Positions 29,012-36,308 of a stretch of 47,938 bases of DNA are shown here, piece after piece. The notes under the pieces are model-generated. The model searched no databases. It was given only the letters and a program-made list of their open reading frames with translations, and was not told where the DNA came from. Each line of letters starts with the position of its first letter. Within the stretch, counting starts at the first letter, position 1. Origin of the DNA: Bacteroidota bacterium (GTDB lineage: Bacteria > Bacteroidota > Bacteroidia > AKYH767-A > OLB10); assembly GCA_016713445.1 (NCBI GenBank), contig JADJPB010000023.1, positions 1 to 47,938 on the forward strand, written 5' to 3'. The translations under genes and the position numbers were made by a program.

Positions 29012-29572
29012 ATGGCAAATACAGGAGATGTATCAGTAGGCACCGTTTTACGATTTAACGGTGAACTTTGTCAGGTGGTTGAATGGCAACATCGCACACC
29101 TGGAAACTTACGCGCTTTTACCAAGGAAAAATGCGCAACTTAAAAACTGGCAAAAACGCTTGAAAATCGTTTTCGTTCCGGGGAAGAAGTAGAAATTGCA
29201 AGAGTAGATTATAAAACGATGGAATATCTATACAGCGATGGTGAAAATCTCGTTTGCATGGATCATGAAACATACGAACAGGTTCCAGTTCCCCAAGAAT
29301 TATTCGGAAATTCTTTTAAGTTTTTAAAAGAAGGCATGGAAGTGAAAGTATCTTTCGAAGGCGATGAAGTAATTTTGGCAGAACCGCCCACCTTTGTTGA
29401 GTTGGCAATCTCGTATTGTGAGCCTGGATTAAAAGGCGACACTGCTACCAACACCTTAAAGCCTGCAACGCTTGAAAACGGCGCTGTGGTGAACGTTCCC
29501 CTCTTCGTGAATGATACAGACCGAGTGAAGGTAGATACACGCACTGGAGAGTATGTGGAGCGTGTGAAATAA
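29012..29572 (+). CDS. efp: translation elongation factor P, frame-broken
   Basis: Relieves ribosome stalling at poly-proline. About 187 residues from the ATG at 29012 ('MANTGDVSVGTVLRFNGEL'). Two nearby one-base changes at about 29125-29160 restore 'MRNLKTGKTLENRFRSGEE'; after that the frame is open: domain II 'YLYSDGENLVCMDHETYEQ' and domain III 'EPGLKGDTATNTLKPATLE', 'VNVPLFVNDTDRVKVDTRT'. The loop that carries the modified lysine in E. coli (PGKG) reads 'HRTPGNLRAF', with Asn at that place. Own gene, with a terminator at 29764. Confidence 0.92.
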
Positions 29573-29758
29573 CCGCGATTGAGAAATCGTTGACACGATT
29601 ACCAATCGCGGCAAGCCCCAAATAAGTGAAATCGTTTGCACGATTACCAATCGCGGCAAGCCCAGGGCAAGCCCCAAAAGGAAGAAATCGTTGACACGAT
29701 TACCATTCGGGGCAAGCCCTCACGAGAAATCGTAAACAACATTAACAATCGGGGTAAG
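29573..29758. repeat. four-copy imperfect tandem repeat with internal hairpins
   Basis: Units start at 29583, 29628, 29684 and 29725 (spacing 45, 56 and 41 bases). The core is gaaatcgttgacacgatta followed by ccaatcgcggcaagcccc; the fourth copy is the most divergent. Each of copies 1 and 3 contains the inverted repeat aatcgt-tgac-acgatt, and copy 1 is enclosed by ccgcgattg/caatcgcgg. Placed between the efp stop and its terminator, so it is transcribed in the 3' UTR. Unit length and spacers are too irregular for CRISPR. Confidence 0.8.
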
Positions 29759-29763
29759 AATAC

Positions 29764-29803
29764 AAATCCGCACTAGTATCGAGATGTTAATGCGGATTTT
29801 TTA
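29764..29803 (+). terminator. intrinsic terminator of efp
   Basis: Stem aaatccgca / tgcggattt with an 18-base loop, followed by a T-run. Confidence 0.8.
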
Positions 29804-29900
29804 TGGATTTCAATAGGGAAATGATGTATGAAACCAATGGAGTTGCGAAATATTGTTTTGCGAAATTAATTTTATATCATTTGAAATGATGGAAATGATG

Positions 29901-30025
29901 TTCGACCCCTACGGGTTCGTGGTTATTATGTGGTGGATTCCATTTCTATAAAGATGCGACCCCTACAGGGCCGGGTTAATTTTGGAGGATTATTTTTCTA
30001 TAAACATGCGACCCCTTCGGGGTCG
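29901..30025. repeat. three copies of a GACCCC-hairpin repeat
   Basis: tcgacccctacgggttcg (29902), gcgacccctacagggccg (29956) and gcgaccccttcggggtcg (30008), spaced 54 and 52 bases, each a small hairpin and each preceded by a similar 'ttctataaa.atg' stretch (missing in the first). No gene lies between efp and the VOC protein. Confidence 0.7.
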
Positions 30026-30087
30026 GAATGATTTAGGTTTTAGGTAAGTAACTTAGAAATTCAATTTTTCAAAACGCAATGAAAAAA

Positions 30088-30495
30088 TTATTGCACCGGA
30101 AATTTCGTCATGTCCATAAAGAATATCTCCCAGGTATGACCATCCGGATCTTCGATGGTACGTTGTTGCATAAAGCCGTAATCTCGCATTTCGTTGGGTT
30201 CTGTGCCACCCGCTTGAAGGCCTTTTTCCATGATGGAATTTACTTCTTCTACGCTCTCTAACGACAAGGAATACAATGCTGCTACACTTTCGGCTGTTTT
30301 GGCGATTGGCTTGGTAGCAAACGATGAAAACTTTTCGTGCGAAAGTAGCATCACAAATATATGCTCACTCCATACCATGCATTTACCTGAATCGTCAGAG
30401 AATTGTGGGTTATTTGTAAAACCTAAACTCGAATAAAAACTCACCGACTTTTGTAGATCGCTTACTGCTAAATTGATAAATATTTGCTTTGCCAT
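30088..30495 (-). CDS. VOC-superfamily (glyoxalase/bleomycin-resistance fold) protein
   Basis: Intact, 135 residues. 'IFINLAVSDLQKSVSFYSS' at the N-terminus and 'TIEDPDGHTWEIFFMD' at the C-terminus are the paired beta-alpha-beta modules of the vicinal oxygen chelate fold; the final Glu is a metal ligand in active members. Substrate unknown. First-in-line neighbours on the same strand are another VOC and an SRPBCC protein, a combination often seen in Bacteroidota. Confidence 0.82.
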   Translation of the reverse strand: MAKQIFINLAVSDLQKSVSFYSSLGFTNNPQFSDDSGKCMVWSEHIFVMLLSHEKFSSFATKPIAKTAESVAALYSLSLESVEEVNSIMEKGLQAGGTEPNEMRDYGFMQQRTIEDPDGHTWEIFFMDMTKFPVQ

Positions 30496-30516
30496 TTTTT
30501 TTGCTGCTATTTAAAT

Positions 30517-30954
30517 TTAGATCTTACCCTTATACTTTTTATCAAAATCGACCATCCACTCGATGCCGTATTTATCTCTAAACATTCCAAAATAGGAACC
30601 CCAAGGACTATCGGCGATAGGCATTTCAATTTGTCCACCTGCCGAAAGACCGTTGAATAATTTATCGGCTTCTTCCTTAGTCGCTGCACTTATTGAAATT
30701 TTTGATCGATTTTCATTTTCATTGGTTTTACCCATGAAAGAAGGAACATCATTACCCATCAACACATTTGGTCCAATGGGCAGTGCAATATGCATTATGT
30801 TGTTCGCTTCGCTTTCCGGGATTGGAAAATCGGCGCTAGCCATATCTTTAAATCGCATCACGATGGCAAATTCACCACCGAACACTGATTTATAAAATGT
30901 AAATGCTTCTTCCGCATTTCCATTGAAGTTAATATGTGGATTAATTAGAGCCAT
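30517..30954 (-). CDS. PhnB-like VOC-superfamily protein
   Basis: Intact, 145 residues. 'NPHINFNGNAEEAFTFYKS' with 'VFGGEF' and the ending 'SPWGSYFGMFRDKYGIEWM' are typical of the PhnB-like (3-demethylubiquinone methyltransferase-like) VOC group. It lies 21 bases upstream of the other VOC gene, on the same strand. No enzyme activity can be read from the sequence. Confidence 0.85.
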   Translation of the reverse strand: MALINPHINFNGNAEEAFTFYKSVFGGEFAIVMRFKDMASADFPIPESEANNIMHIALPIGPNVLMGNDVPSFMGKTNENENRSKISISAATKEEADKLFNGLSAGGQIEMPIADSPWGSYFGMFRDKYGIEWMVDFDKKYKGKI

Positions 30955-30987
30955 TTGAATAGAATTTAAGTTTATAAATATAGTAAA

Positions 30988-31437
30988 TTATGCATCTGGA
31001 ATATTAGGTTCCACCAAACGCTTCAATTTATCCAATGATTCTTGCCATCCCAAATAACACATCTCCACGGGAATCATCTCTGGAATGCCCTCTTGTGTAG
31101 CAAAAATTTCAGTTCCACAAATAACTTTACGAAACTCGATCGTCGTCATCATTTGTCCGGGTAAATTGGGATCATCAAATACATCCGTATACTTCAAAAG
31201 TTGATTGGGAATAATTTCCAAATACTCACCGCCAAATGAAATGATGCTCCCTGTTGTGAAATTAGTAAAAGACATTTTGTAGGCCCCTCCTACTTTCACC
31301 TCCATGTTGTGCACTTTGCCTACAAATCCGTAGGGTGGAATCCAGGAAGCCAACGCATCGGCATCCACAAATGCTTTATAAACTTTTTCCGGACTTGCTG
31401 CAAAAACCCGATGCAACTTTACTGTATTGTTTGCCAT
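30988..31437 (-). CDS. SRPBCC (AHSA1-like) domain protein
   Basis: Intact, 149 residues. 'RVFAASPEKVYKAFVDADA' and 'LASWIPPYGFVG' open the START/Bet v1-like fold of the Aha1 C-terminal family, and 'EMCYLGWQESLDKLKRLVE' closes it. Such proteins bind hydrophobic ligands; the ligand is unknown. Likely first gene of a small operon with the two VOC genes. Confidence 0.87.
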   Translation of the reverse strand: MANNTVKLHRVFAASPEKVYKAFVDADALASWIPPYGFVGKVHNMEVKVGGAYKMSFTNFTTGSIISFGGEYLEIIPNQLLKYTDVFDDPNLPGQMMTTIEFRKVICGTEIFATQEGIPEMIPVEMCYLGWQESLDKLKRLVEPNIPDA

Positions 31438-31469
31438 CTCTTCATTATTTTTCCAAAGTTAATTCTAAT

Positions 31470-31746
31470 TTATTTATTGGAACAGATGTAATACTCCAAA
31501 TTTATATTTCCATTGGGTTGAACTCGATTTTCTACAGTAAAGACAAACGGTTTATTCGCACCGAAGAATGTCTCTTTACGAAAACTAAATTTCCATTAAT
31601 TCTAATTAATAACTGAATTTAATGGAGCTAATTTGGGGGCTAGAACCATTTCCTCCATTTATTCTGATGTCCCACTATCTAGCATTGCCAAATAATTTAC
31701 CCCTAGCCTGCCTTCCATCAAGGCCATCTAAAGTAACGAAACGCAA
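31470..31746 (-). pseudogene. frame-broken fragment of an unknown protein
   Basis: No long frame exists, but joining minus-strand frames gives consistent protein-like text: 'LRFVTLDGLDGRQARGKLF', 'WDIRINGGNGSSPQISSIK' and 'FFGANKPFVFTVENRVQPN' then 'GNINLEYYICSNK' and a stop at 31470-31472. Three shifts in 280 bases are needed and one alternative frame is also open in the first half. It does not match a family I know. It may be a decayed gene or a badly sequenced small one. The rest of the gap 31438-31827 shows nothing. Confidence 0.35.
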
Positions 31747-31827
31747 TTAAATTTTTCAGATTGCTGAAAAAATGTTCAGATTATCCGAAGTTAAAAAATA
31801 GGATCATTCTTGAATTCTAAAAAATAC

Positions 31828-32580
31828 TTATCCGATAAACCAATCCAAAGAAATCATTACCAGATGTGCAAAGGCATGCACGATGATAGCACATTCAAGT
31901 CCTCTTTTATAGTACGCATAACCGAAAATCACTCCACCGATACTGTTGGCAAAAATGATGTAAACATAGGTCATCAATGTAGGTTCAGCGATCAGTTGAA
32001 AAACGATGGGCAGATGTCCTAATCCAAACAAGAGTGCAGCCAACACAATTGCTATCCAGTAGAGGGTTGCATTGAGTTTTTTGGTAATTTTAAATAGAAT
32101 CCAAGCAAACAGCGTCATTAAACCAAAGTGCATTAATAATTCTTCGGTAACACCACCGTATAAAAGTTTGGTTATAACGTTTAATTCAACTTCCTTATTC
32201 GCTGTTAACTCCAATGGCAAATAGGGGTGAAATAATTTTGTAATGACTCCCATAAAAATTCCAGCAACACTTCCTAAAAGAATACCCTGTACTAATATTT
32301 TCTTCCCCGAAAATGAAACGTAGTTTGATTTCCCCAGCATCTTTTCAAAGATGGGAACAGATAATTTAACTTTATCATAAAGTAAGATTCCAATCGTGGT
32401 GAATACCATTACCAAGAGAGCGGGATTAATCAGCAGCAATAATCGCAAGGTTTCCGGGGACATACTGTCAACAACTTGCTTGGGCACATTATCTATGGGA
32501 ATTTGAGAAAATAATAACGAAGCCACTCCAATAAATCCGGTTATGGTAAGTGCTAACCACAGTTTAAATTTAAAGTTCAT
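31828..32580 (-). CDS. CPBP-family intramembrane glutamic endopeptidase
   Basis: Integral-membrane protease-like protein of the CPBP/Abi (CAAX-processing-like) family, 250 residues, intact. About seven membrane segments. The catalytic motifs are 'GGVTEELLMHFGLMTLFAW' (EE pair), 'LLFGLGHLPIVFQL' (His) and 'ECAIIVHAFAHLVMIS' (second His). In bacteria these can mature small peptides or act in immunity; the target is unknown. Directly downstream of the DinB-like gene (13 bases). Confidence 0.85.
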   Translation of the reverse strand: MNFKFKLWLALTITGFIGVASLLFSQIPIDNVPKQVVDSMSPETLRLLLLINPALLVMVFTTIGILLYDKVKLSVPIFEKMLGKSNYVSFSGKKILVQGILLGSVAGIFMGVITKLFHPYLPLELTANKEVELNVITKLLYGGVTEELLMHFGLMTLFAWILFKITKKLNATLYWIAIVLAALLFGLGHLPIVFQLIAEPTLMTYVYIIFANSIGGVIFGYAYYKRGLECAIIVHAFAHLVMISLDWFIG

Positions 32581-32593
32581 TGCTGTATATCTT

Positions 32594-33079
32594 TTAATTA
32601 TGAGTAGATAATTTAAGCAAAACCATTTTTCTTATCAACGAAATTTGCCCGAGATGATAATAGGTATGTTCAATAAATCCATCCAAATTACGCAAGTAAG
32701 TTCCATACTTTTCGTCGACAAAAGCTTCATCAAACTTACTATCGGGAATCTGCTCCACTTTATCGGCAAACTGTTCTGCGTTCTTAATAAAATCATCAAC
32801 TAATGTTTTCCAGTCGGCCTCCGACTTAATTTCCGGCGCATCGAAGCTGTATTTATCCTTGATATCTAGTGAACCTCCGTTAAGCACATTTAAAATTCCT
32901 TTTTGATAATAGTTTATATGAAATGTCAGTAACGCAATCGTATTTAAATCGCTTACTTTTTGAGTGGCTTGTTCCCAAGTAATACTTTCAATTTGATCTT
33001 TGAAGTTGGTATTGGCAATCCATTTTCCGTTCAACAGGACTTCACGGAGGCGGGTAGGGAGGTTGAGGCTGGTGGGCAT
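32594..33079 (-). CDS. DinB-like four-helix protein
   Basis: 161 residues, intact. 'LLTFHINYYQKGILNVLNG' and 'NLDGFIEHTYYHLGQISLI' supply the spaced His residues of the DinB/YfiT metal-binding bundle (thiol-dependent S-transferase fold). The start at 33079 is an ATG followed by 'PTSLNLPTRLREVLLNGKW'. It probably forms an operon with the CPBP gene. Reaction unknown. Confidence 0.75.
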   Translation of the reverse strand: MPTSLNLPTRLREVLLNGKWIANTNFKDQIESITWEQATQKVSDLNTIALLTFHINYYQKGILNVLNGGSLDIKDKYSFDAPEIKSEADWKTLVDDFIKNAEQFADKVEQIPDSKFDEAFVDEKYGTYLRNLDGFIEHTYYHLGQISLIRKMVLLKLSTHN

Positions 33080-33189
33080 TGAAATGAAGAATTAAACTGT
33101 GTGTGTTGTTTTATCAAGATTTTAGATCCACTTTTATAATGTTAACTGGAGTAATTTAACAAATATAAAAAAATTGCATTAAGCTAAAC

Positions 33190-33399
33190 TTGTTTAAAAG
33201 TGAGTCGTTTCAGAAACTTGTATTCAATTTCAGTATGGAAAAAATTGAAATAGTATTCTATAAAAAATACTTTAGCATAAAGTTAATCAAAGTACGAATA
33301 ATAATACCAATGGGCCTTCACCTTGATCCATTTGATGATGGGACAACCACCGAAGTTACTTTAGGAGCATTTAGGGGTAAGGCTATCGGTGTAAAATAA
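33190..33399 (+). CDS. possible small ORF, unknown
   Basis: 69 codons from a TTG; the last third ('MGLHLDPFDDGTTTEVTLG', 'AFRGKAIGVK') looks protein-like, the first part less so. It ends 14 bases past the stop of the converging membrane-protein gene. It could be the 3' remnant of a lost gene or chance. Confidence 0.25.
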   Translation: MFKSESFQKLVFNFSMEKIEIVFYKKYFSIKLIKVRIIIPMGLHLDPFDDGTTTEVTLGAFRGKAIGVK

Positions 33400-34115
33400 A
33401 AGAGCCCGTATCCATGGCTAAAAATCGATACAATCTGAAATCATAATTTCCTTTGTCAAACTCAAAAAAGGTAATATTCATATCCTTCTTCATGGCCTTA
33501 AAGGTGCTATCCTCGCCCCCAAGTTGAGGGTGCTCAACCAATGTCAAGGAACTCTTTCTTCAAGCCTCCAAATAATTGGTAATCTCATGCTCTCTTTTGA
33601 TGGATGAATTAAAATACAAAAAAAGAACAATAAAAATAAAAAATCCAAAAACCATTTCCATTTGAGAAGAAGCCCGGCCAAGCCGCCACCTAACCAAAAA
33701 CAACACAAAAACAAAAAAAACAAAATAAAGGAAAAAAAAATGATATTCAAACGGAATAATTTCACGAATGAAAAAACCAAACAAAACCATGATGTATAAA
33801 ATGATGAGGGGCGAGAAAAGGAGGAGTGTTTTAGGGAGAATTTGTTGGTGGGGTTTGGGGGATTCATTGGGTGGGGAAGTTGCAGGTTTCTTTGTTATTA
33901 GGAATTTATCGAAATAGAAAAGAGGGACAAACCTTGAAACGTGAATTTCTTGAAGTTGTTGTTAAAGAAATATCCAATCAATGCCGGTATTATCTGTTAA
34001 CCTTGCAGCATCAATTGCAGGAAAATTGTATTTATGAACATGACTCTTTTATATTTCTAATTGTTTTAATATTCGATCCCACACTCACCACACCTATAAC
34101 AATTTCCAGCTCCAT
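33383..34115 (-). CDS. frame-broken membrane protein, unknown family
   Basis: About 240 residues rebuilt from at least four frames. The start at 34115 gives 'MELEIVIGVVSVGSNIKTI', then 'FPAIDAARLTDNTGIDWIF', 'VPLFYFDKFLITKKPATSP', a hydrophobic helix 'TLLLFSPLIILYIMVLFG', a second strongly hydrophobic pair around 'HFFFLYFVFFVFVLF' and 'MVFGFFIFIVLFLYF', and a soluble C-terminus 'LTLVEHPQLGGEDSTFKAM' ... 'YRFLAMDTGSFILHR'. So it has an N-terminal cytosolic part, three membrane segments and a C-terminal domain. Open frames seen here in isolation start only at 33790 or 33867. It is immediately downstream of the nuclease-like gene on the same strand; whether it belongs to the defence island is unclear. 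Confidence 0.55.
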
Positions 34116-34210
34116 TTCTTTTTCTTGATTAAATATAGAAAGTTGTTTGCAGAAATTTAGATCTGTTCATTCTATAATTTGCAATTTTATCCCAAGTCAC
34201 GAATTTAGAT

Positions 34211-34793
34211 TCAAAGAATCTTTATAGTTGCAAGAAAAAATCCAGCAGTTTTAAAGCCGGTTATTCTCGCTGCAAAGTGGAGAAAGTTTTCAGGTTTATT
34301 AACATTTAACAATTTATGGGAAGGACAATCTTTTTGCTGCTGAACAAAATATATAATTTGTATCATTATTGATTGAATATTTTTATATGTCTGCTCTTTA
34401 TTTCCCTCCTGAACTTTCCAATTTTCAGAAATAGGTATTGATCCTAAGAAGATATCTACAGTAGATTTATTTTTTGCAAGTTCTGAAAACTCGAACAATT
34501 TTTTCTAGATCTTGTAAATATGATGAATATTCCCAAGGTTTAAATTTTAGTTCAATGACACATACAATATCTTATCAGATGTTATCACAATGTCAGGCTT
34601 GGATAAATGAAGTCTGGTACCAGGCATGCTAATTACAGGTTTCAATAAATAAGTTGTATTGATTACCTAATTTGGATTTCAAGAAATAAAATAGGTAAGC
34701 CTGCAATTGTCGCTCATACATAATATACCCGTCAAGGAATTCTTTCTTTATGTCCTTGCTCCAAATATCTGAGAACAGTTTAATAATATTCAT
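34211..34793 (-). CDS. PD-(D/E)XK nuclease-like protein downstream of BREX
   Basis: About 194 residues, rebuilt from three or four frames. From the ATG at 34793: 'MNIIKLFSDIWSKDIKKEF', 'IMYERQLQAYLFYFLKSKL', then 'MPGTRLHLSKPDIVITSDK' and 'ILYVIELKFKPWEYSSYL'. A helix with Glu, 'PDIVI', and after a short loop 'IELKF' together form the PD-(D/E)XK signature of restriction-type nucleases (Asp, then Glu-x-Lys). The remainder 'DIFLGSIPISENWKVQ' to 'FKTAGFFLATIKIL' is open. The frame upstream (34794-35050) is continuous in sense and may be the true N-terminus. Last gene before a membrane protein; the position after brxL suggests a defence accessory. Nuclease activity is inference. Confidence 0.6.
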
Positions 34794-35050
34794 GCCTTCA
34801 TTATTATAATTCCAAATAATAATTTTAATATTTTCGCCATCAGTCTTCTTCGTTTACTTAAAAATTCTTCATAATGATCAATATGCATAACAAATATTTC
34901 CTCAGAATGCAATGTGCTTTTATATTCCGTCTTAAAACATTCATGCTGACAATACCTTCATAAGTTACATGTCCGCCTCTTACCTTGCTACTATCCCATA
35001 CAAAAGGACGTTGTATTTCAGGAATAGCTATTTCACCTTACTGAACCCAT
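34794..35050 (-). pseudogene. DUF262/GmrSD-like N-terminal fragment
   Basis: From an ATG at 35050, 'MGSVR' plus one base leads into 'GEIAIPEIQRPFVWDSSKV', the ParB-like 'IPxxQRPFVW' motif that opens DUF262 proteins such as the GmrS/BrxU-type type IV restriction enzymes. The usual continuation ('LIDSL..GYPIG') is missing; instead 'RGGHVTYEGIVSMNVLRRN' follows, then 'STLHSEEIFVMHIDHYEEF'. Either a large part of a DUF262 protein has been deleted, or a short DUF262-like motif is fused to the PD-(D/E)XK domain downstream. Confidence 0.45.
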
Positions 35051-35079
35051 GCAAGTAAAAATATTTTTTAAATTTAATA

Positions 35080-36150
35080 TTATTTCATTTTAAATTCTTT
35101 TATCATTTTTAACAATCGACCATGTATTTGGGGGTAATCTTTTTCATTTTCCACAAGTTTTACAAATTCCTTAATCAAGGACTCGGAATTCTTCTTCGCT
35201 TTAATTCCTTCTTCGGAAATTTCCAGAAAACTCAATACAAAATGTAGAATATCTATTAGCAATTTCTCTGACGATTTCTTTTGATTTGTCATCAATGTCA
35301 TTTGTAAGAGATCCTATTATTTCCATAATATCTACTTCCTTAATTCGTTCTATGGCATTAAAAGAATATTATCGTAAGCAAAATATGAAGGATAGTATTC
35401 ACTTCCATAATTTTTCAACTTTAATTCTAATGGTGTTTTATAAATTGTCTTTTTGTTAAAATATTCATCATTATTTAATAGATATATTAACACCAATAAT
35501 CCAAATAAGGAAGGAATGTTGACTCTGTTTCCTTCCTTTTCCTTTACGATTATCAGGCCTAAGTTTCTTAAATCATTTAATGCAAATCTTAAATTCAATA
35601 AAAATCCTTGTAGCCTGGATTCGGTTATTTTAATATCATTGAAGCTAAGCTGCTCCTTATAAAAATATACAAATGAGTTAATATATTCAAATAACAATGA
35701 AATGTTTAAATCATGGTTTAATGTTAAATGATAAAAAAGATTATACTGATAGTCGACAGCCTTGAAGTGGTTATTTGCTGATTTATCTATGCTCGCAAGA
35801 ATTCCTTTAGAAAAGACAGAGGGATTTAACCTAACATTAATTCCTTGCGCAGTAGCAAATCTCTTGTAAATGATTTTGCAAGATATACAAATCCTTACTT
35901 ACAATTATTTTCTCTGACTTAATTTTTGAGTTTATTACTTTTATATCAGACTTGTTTAGCTTTGAAGTACTCAGTGATAAACTTTTAATATCTTCTATAT
36001 GAAATGCCATTCGTGGTAGGGTATAATCTTTTTTGGGATGGTGCTTAATAAATTGTGGGTAAGCTTCACTTAGAATATCAGGATCAACAATCCTCTTTAA
36101 TTTATTAACAGTTTAACTTTCTGCTGTCTTGGTCCTCTAAGTTCTGCCAT
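35080..36150 (-). CDS. unknown protein following brxL, frame-broken
   Basis: About 350 residues from at least four frames, starting at the ATG 36150 ('MAELRGPRQQKVKL') and ending 'LKMIKEFKMK' at 35080. Readable blocks are 'LKRIVDPDILSEAYPQFIK', 'PRMAFHIEDIKSLSLSTSK', 'INVRLNPSVFSKGILASID', 'ESRLQGFLLNLRFALNDLR' with 'NLGLIIVKEKEGNRVN' (a possible winged-helix), and a charged helical C-terminus. I recognise no family. It lies about 160 bases downstream of brxL in the same direction, with the nuclease-like gene 30 bases further on, so all may be one transcript. Confidence 0.6.
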
Positions 36151-36308
36151 TCAATAATACTTAACGATAGATTTTCCTACTATTGAAACCGGACTTAGTC
36201 TTTTAACCGTTAGCAAATTTTACTTTTTCAATTGTATGATTTCTCATTGGAATTAATTTAACCAGCTTACAATTATTATTTACTTTACGTTGATCTTATT
36301 CAATCATT
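36105..36308 (-). CDS. possible small ORF between brxL and the unknown gene
   Basis: Joined minus-strand frames give 'KLIPMRNHTIEKVKFANG', 'KRLSPVSIVGKSIVKYY' and 'IEWQNLEDQDSRKLNC' ending in two stops at 36102-36107, about 65 residues starting just after brxL (ATG near 36305). It overlaps the proposed start of the next gene, and two shifts are required. Confidence 0.3.

Noticed and set aside
29583..29758. Possible CRISPR array
   Set aside because: Four degenerate units at 41-56 base spacing with almost no spacers, and no cas genes nearby; it is a tandem repeat.
33871..34128. 85-codon plus-strand open frame
   Set aside because: It lies opposite the rebuilt membrane-protein gene, whose minus-strand frames are more protein-like.
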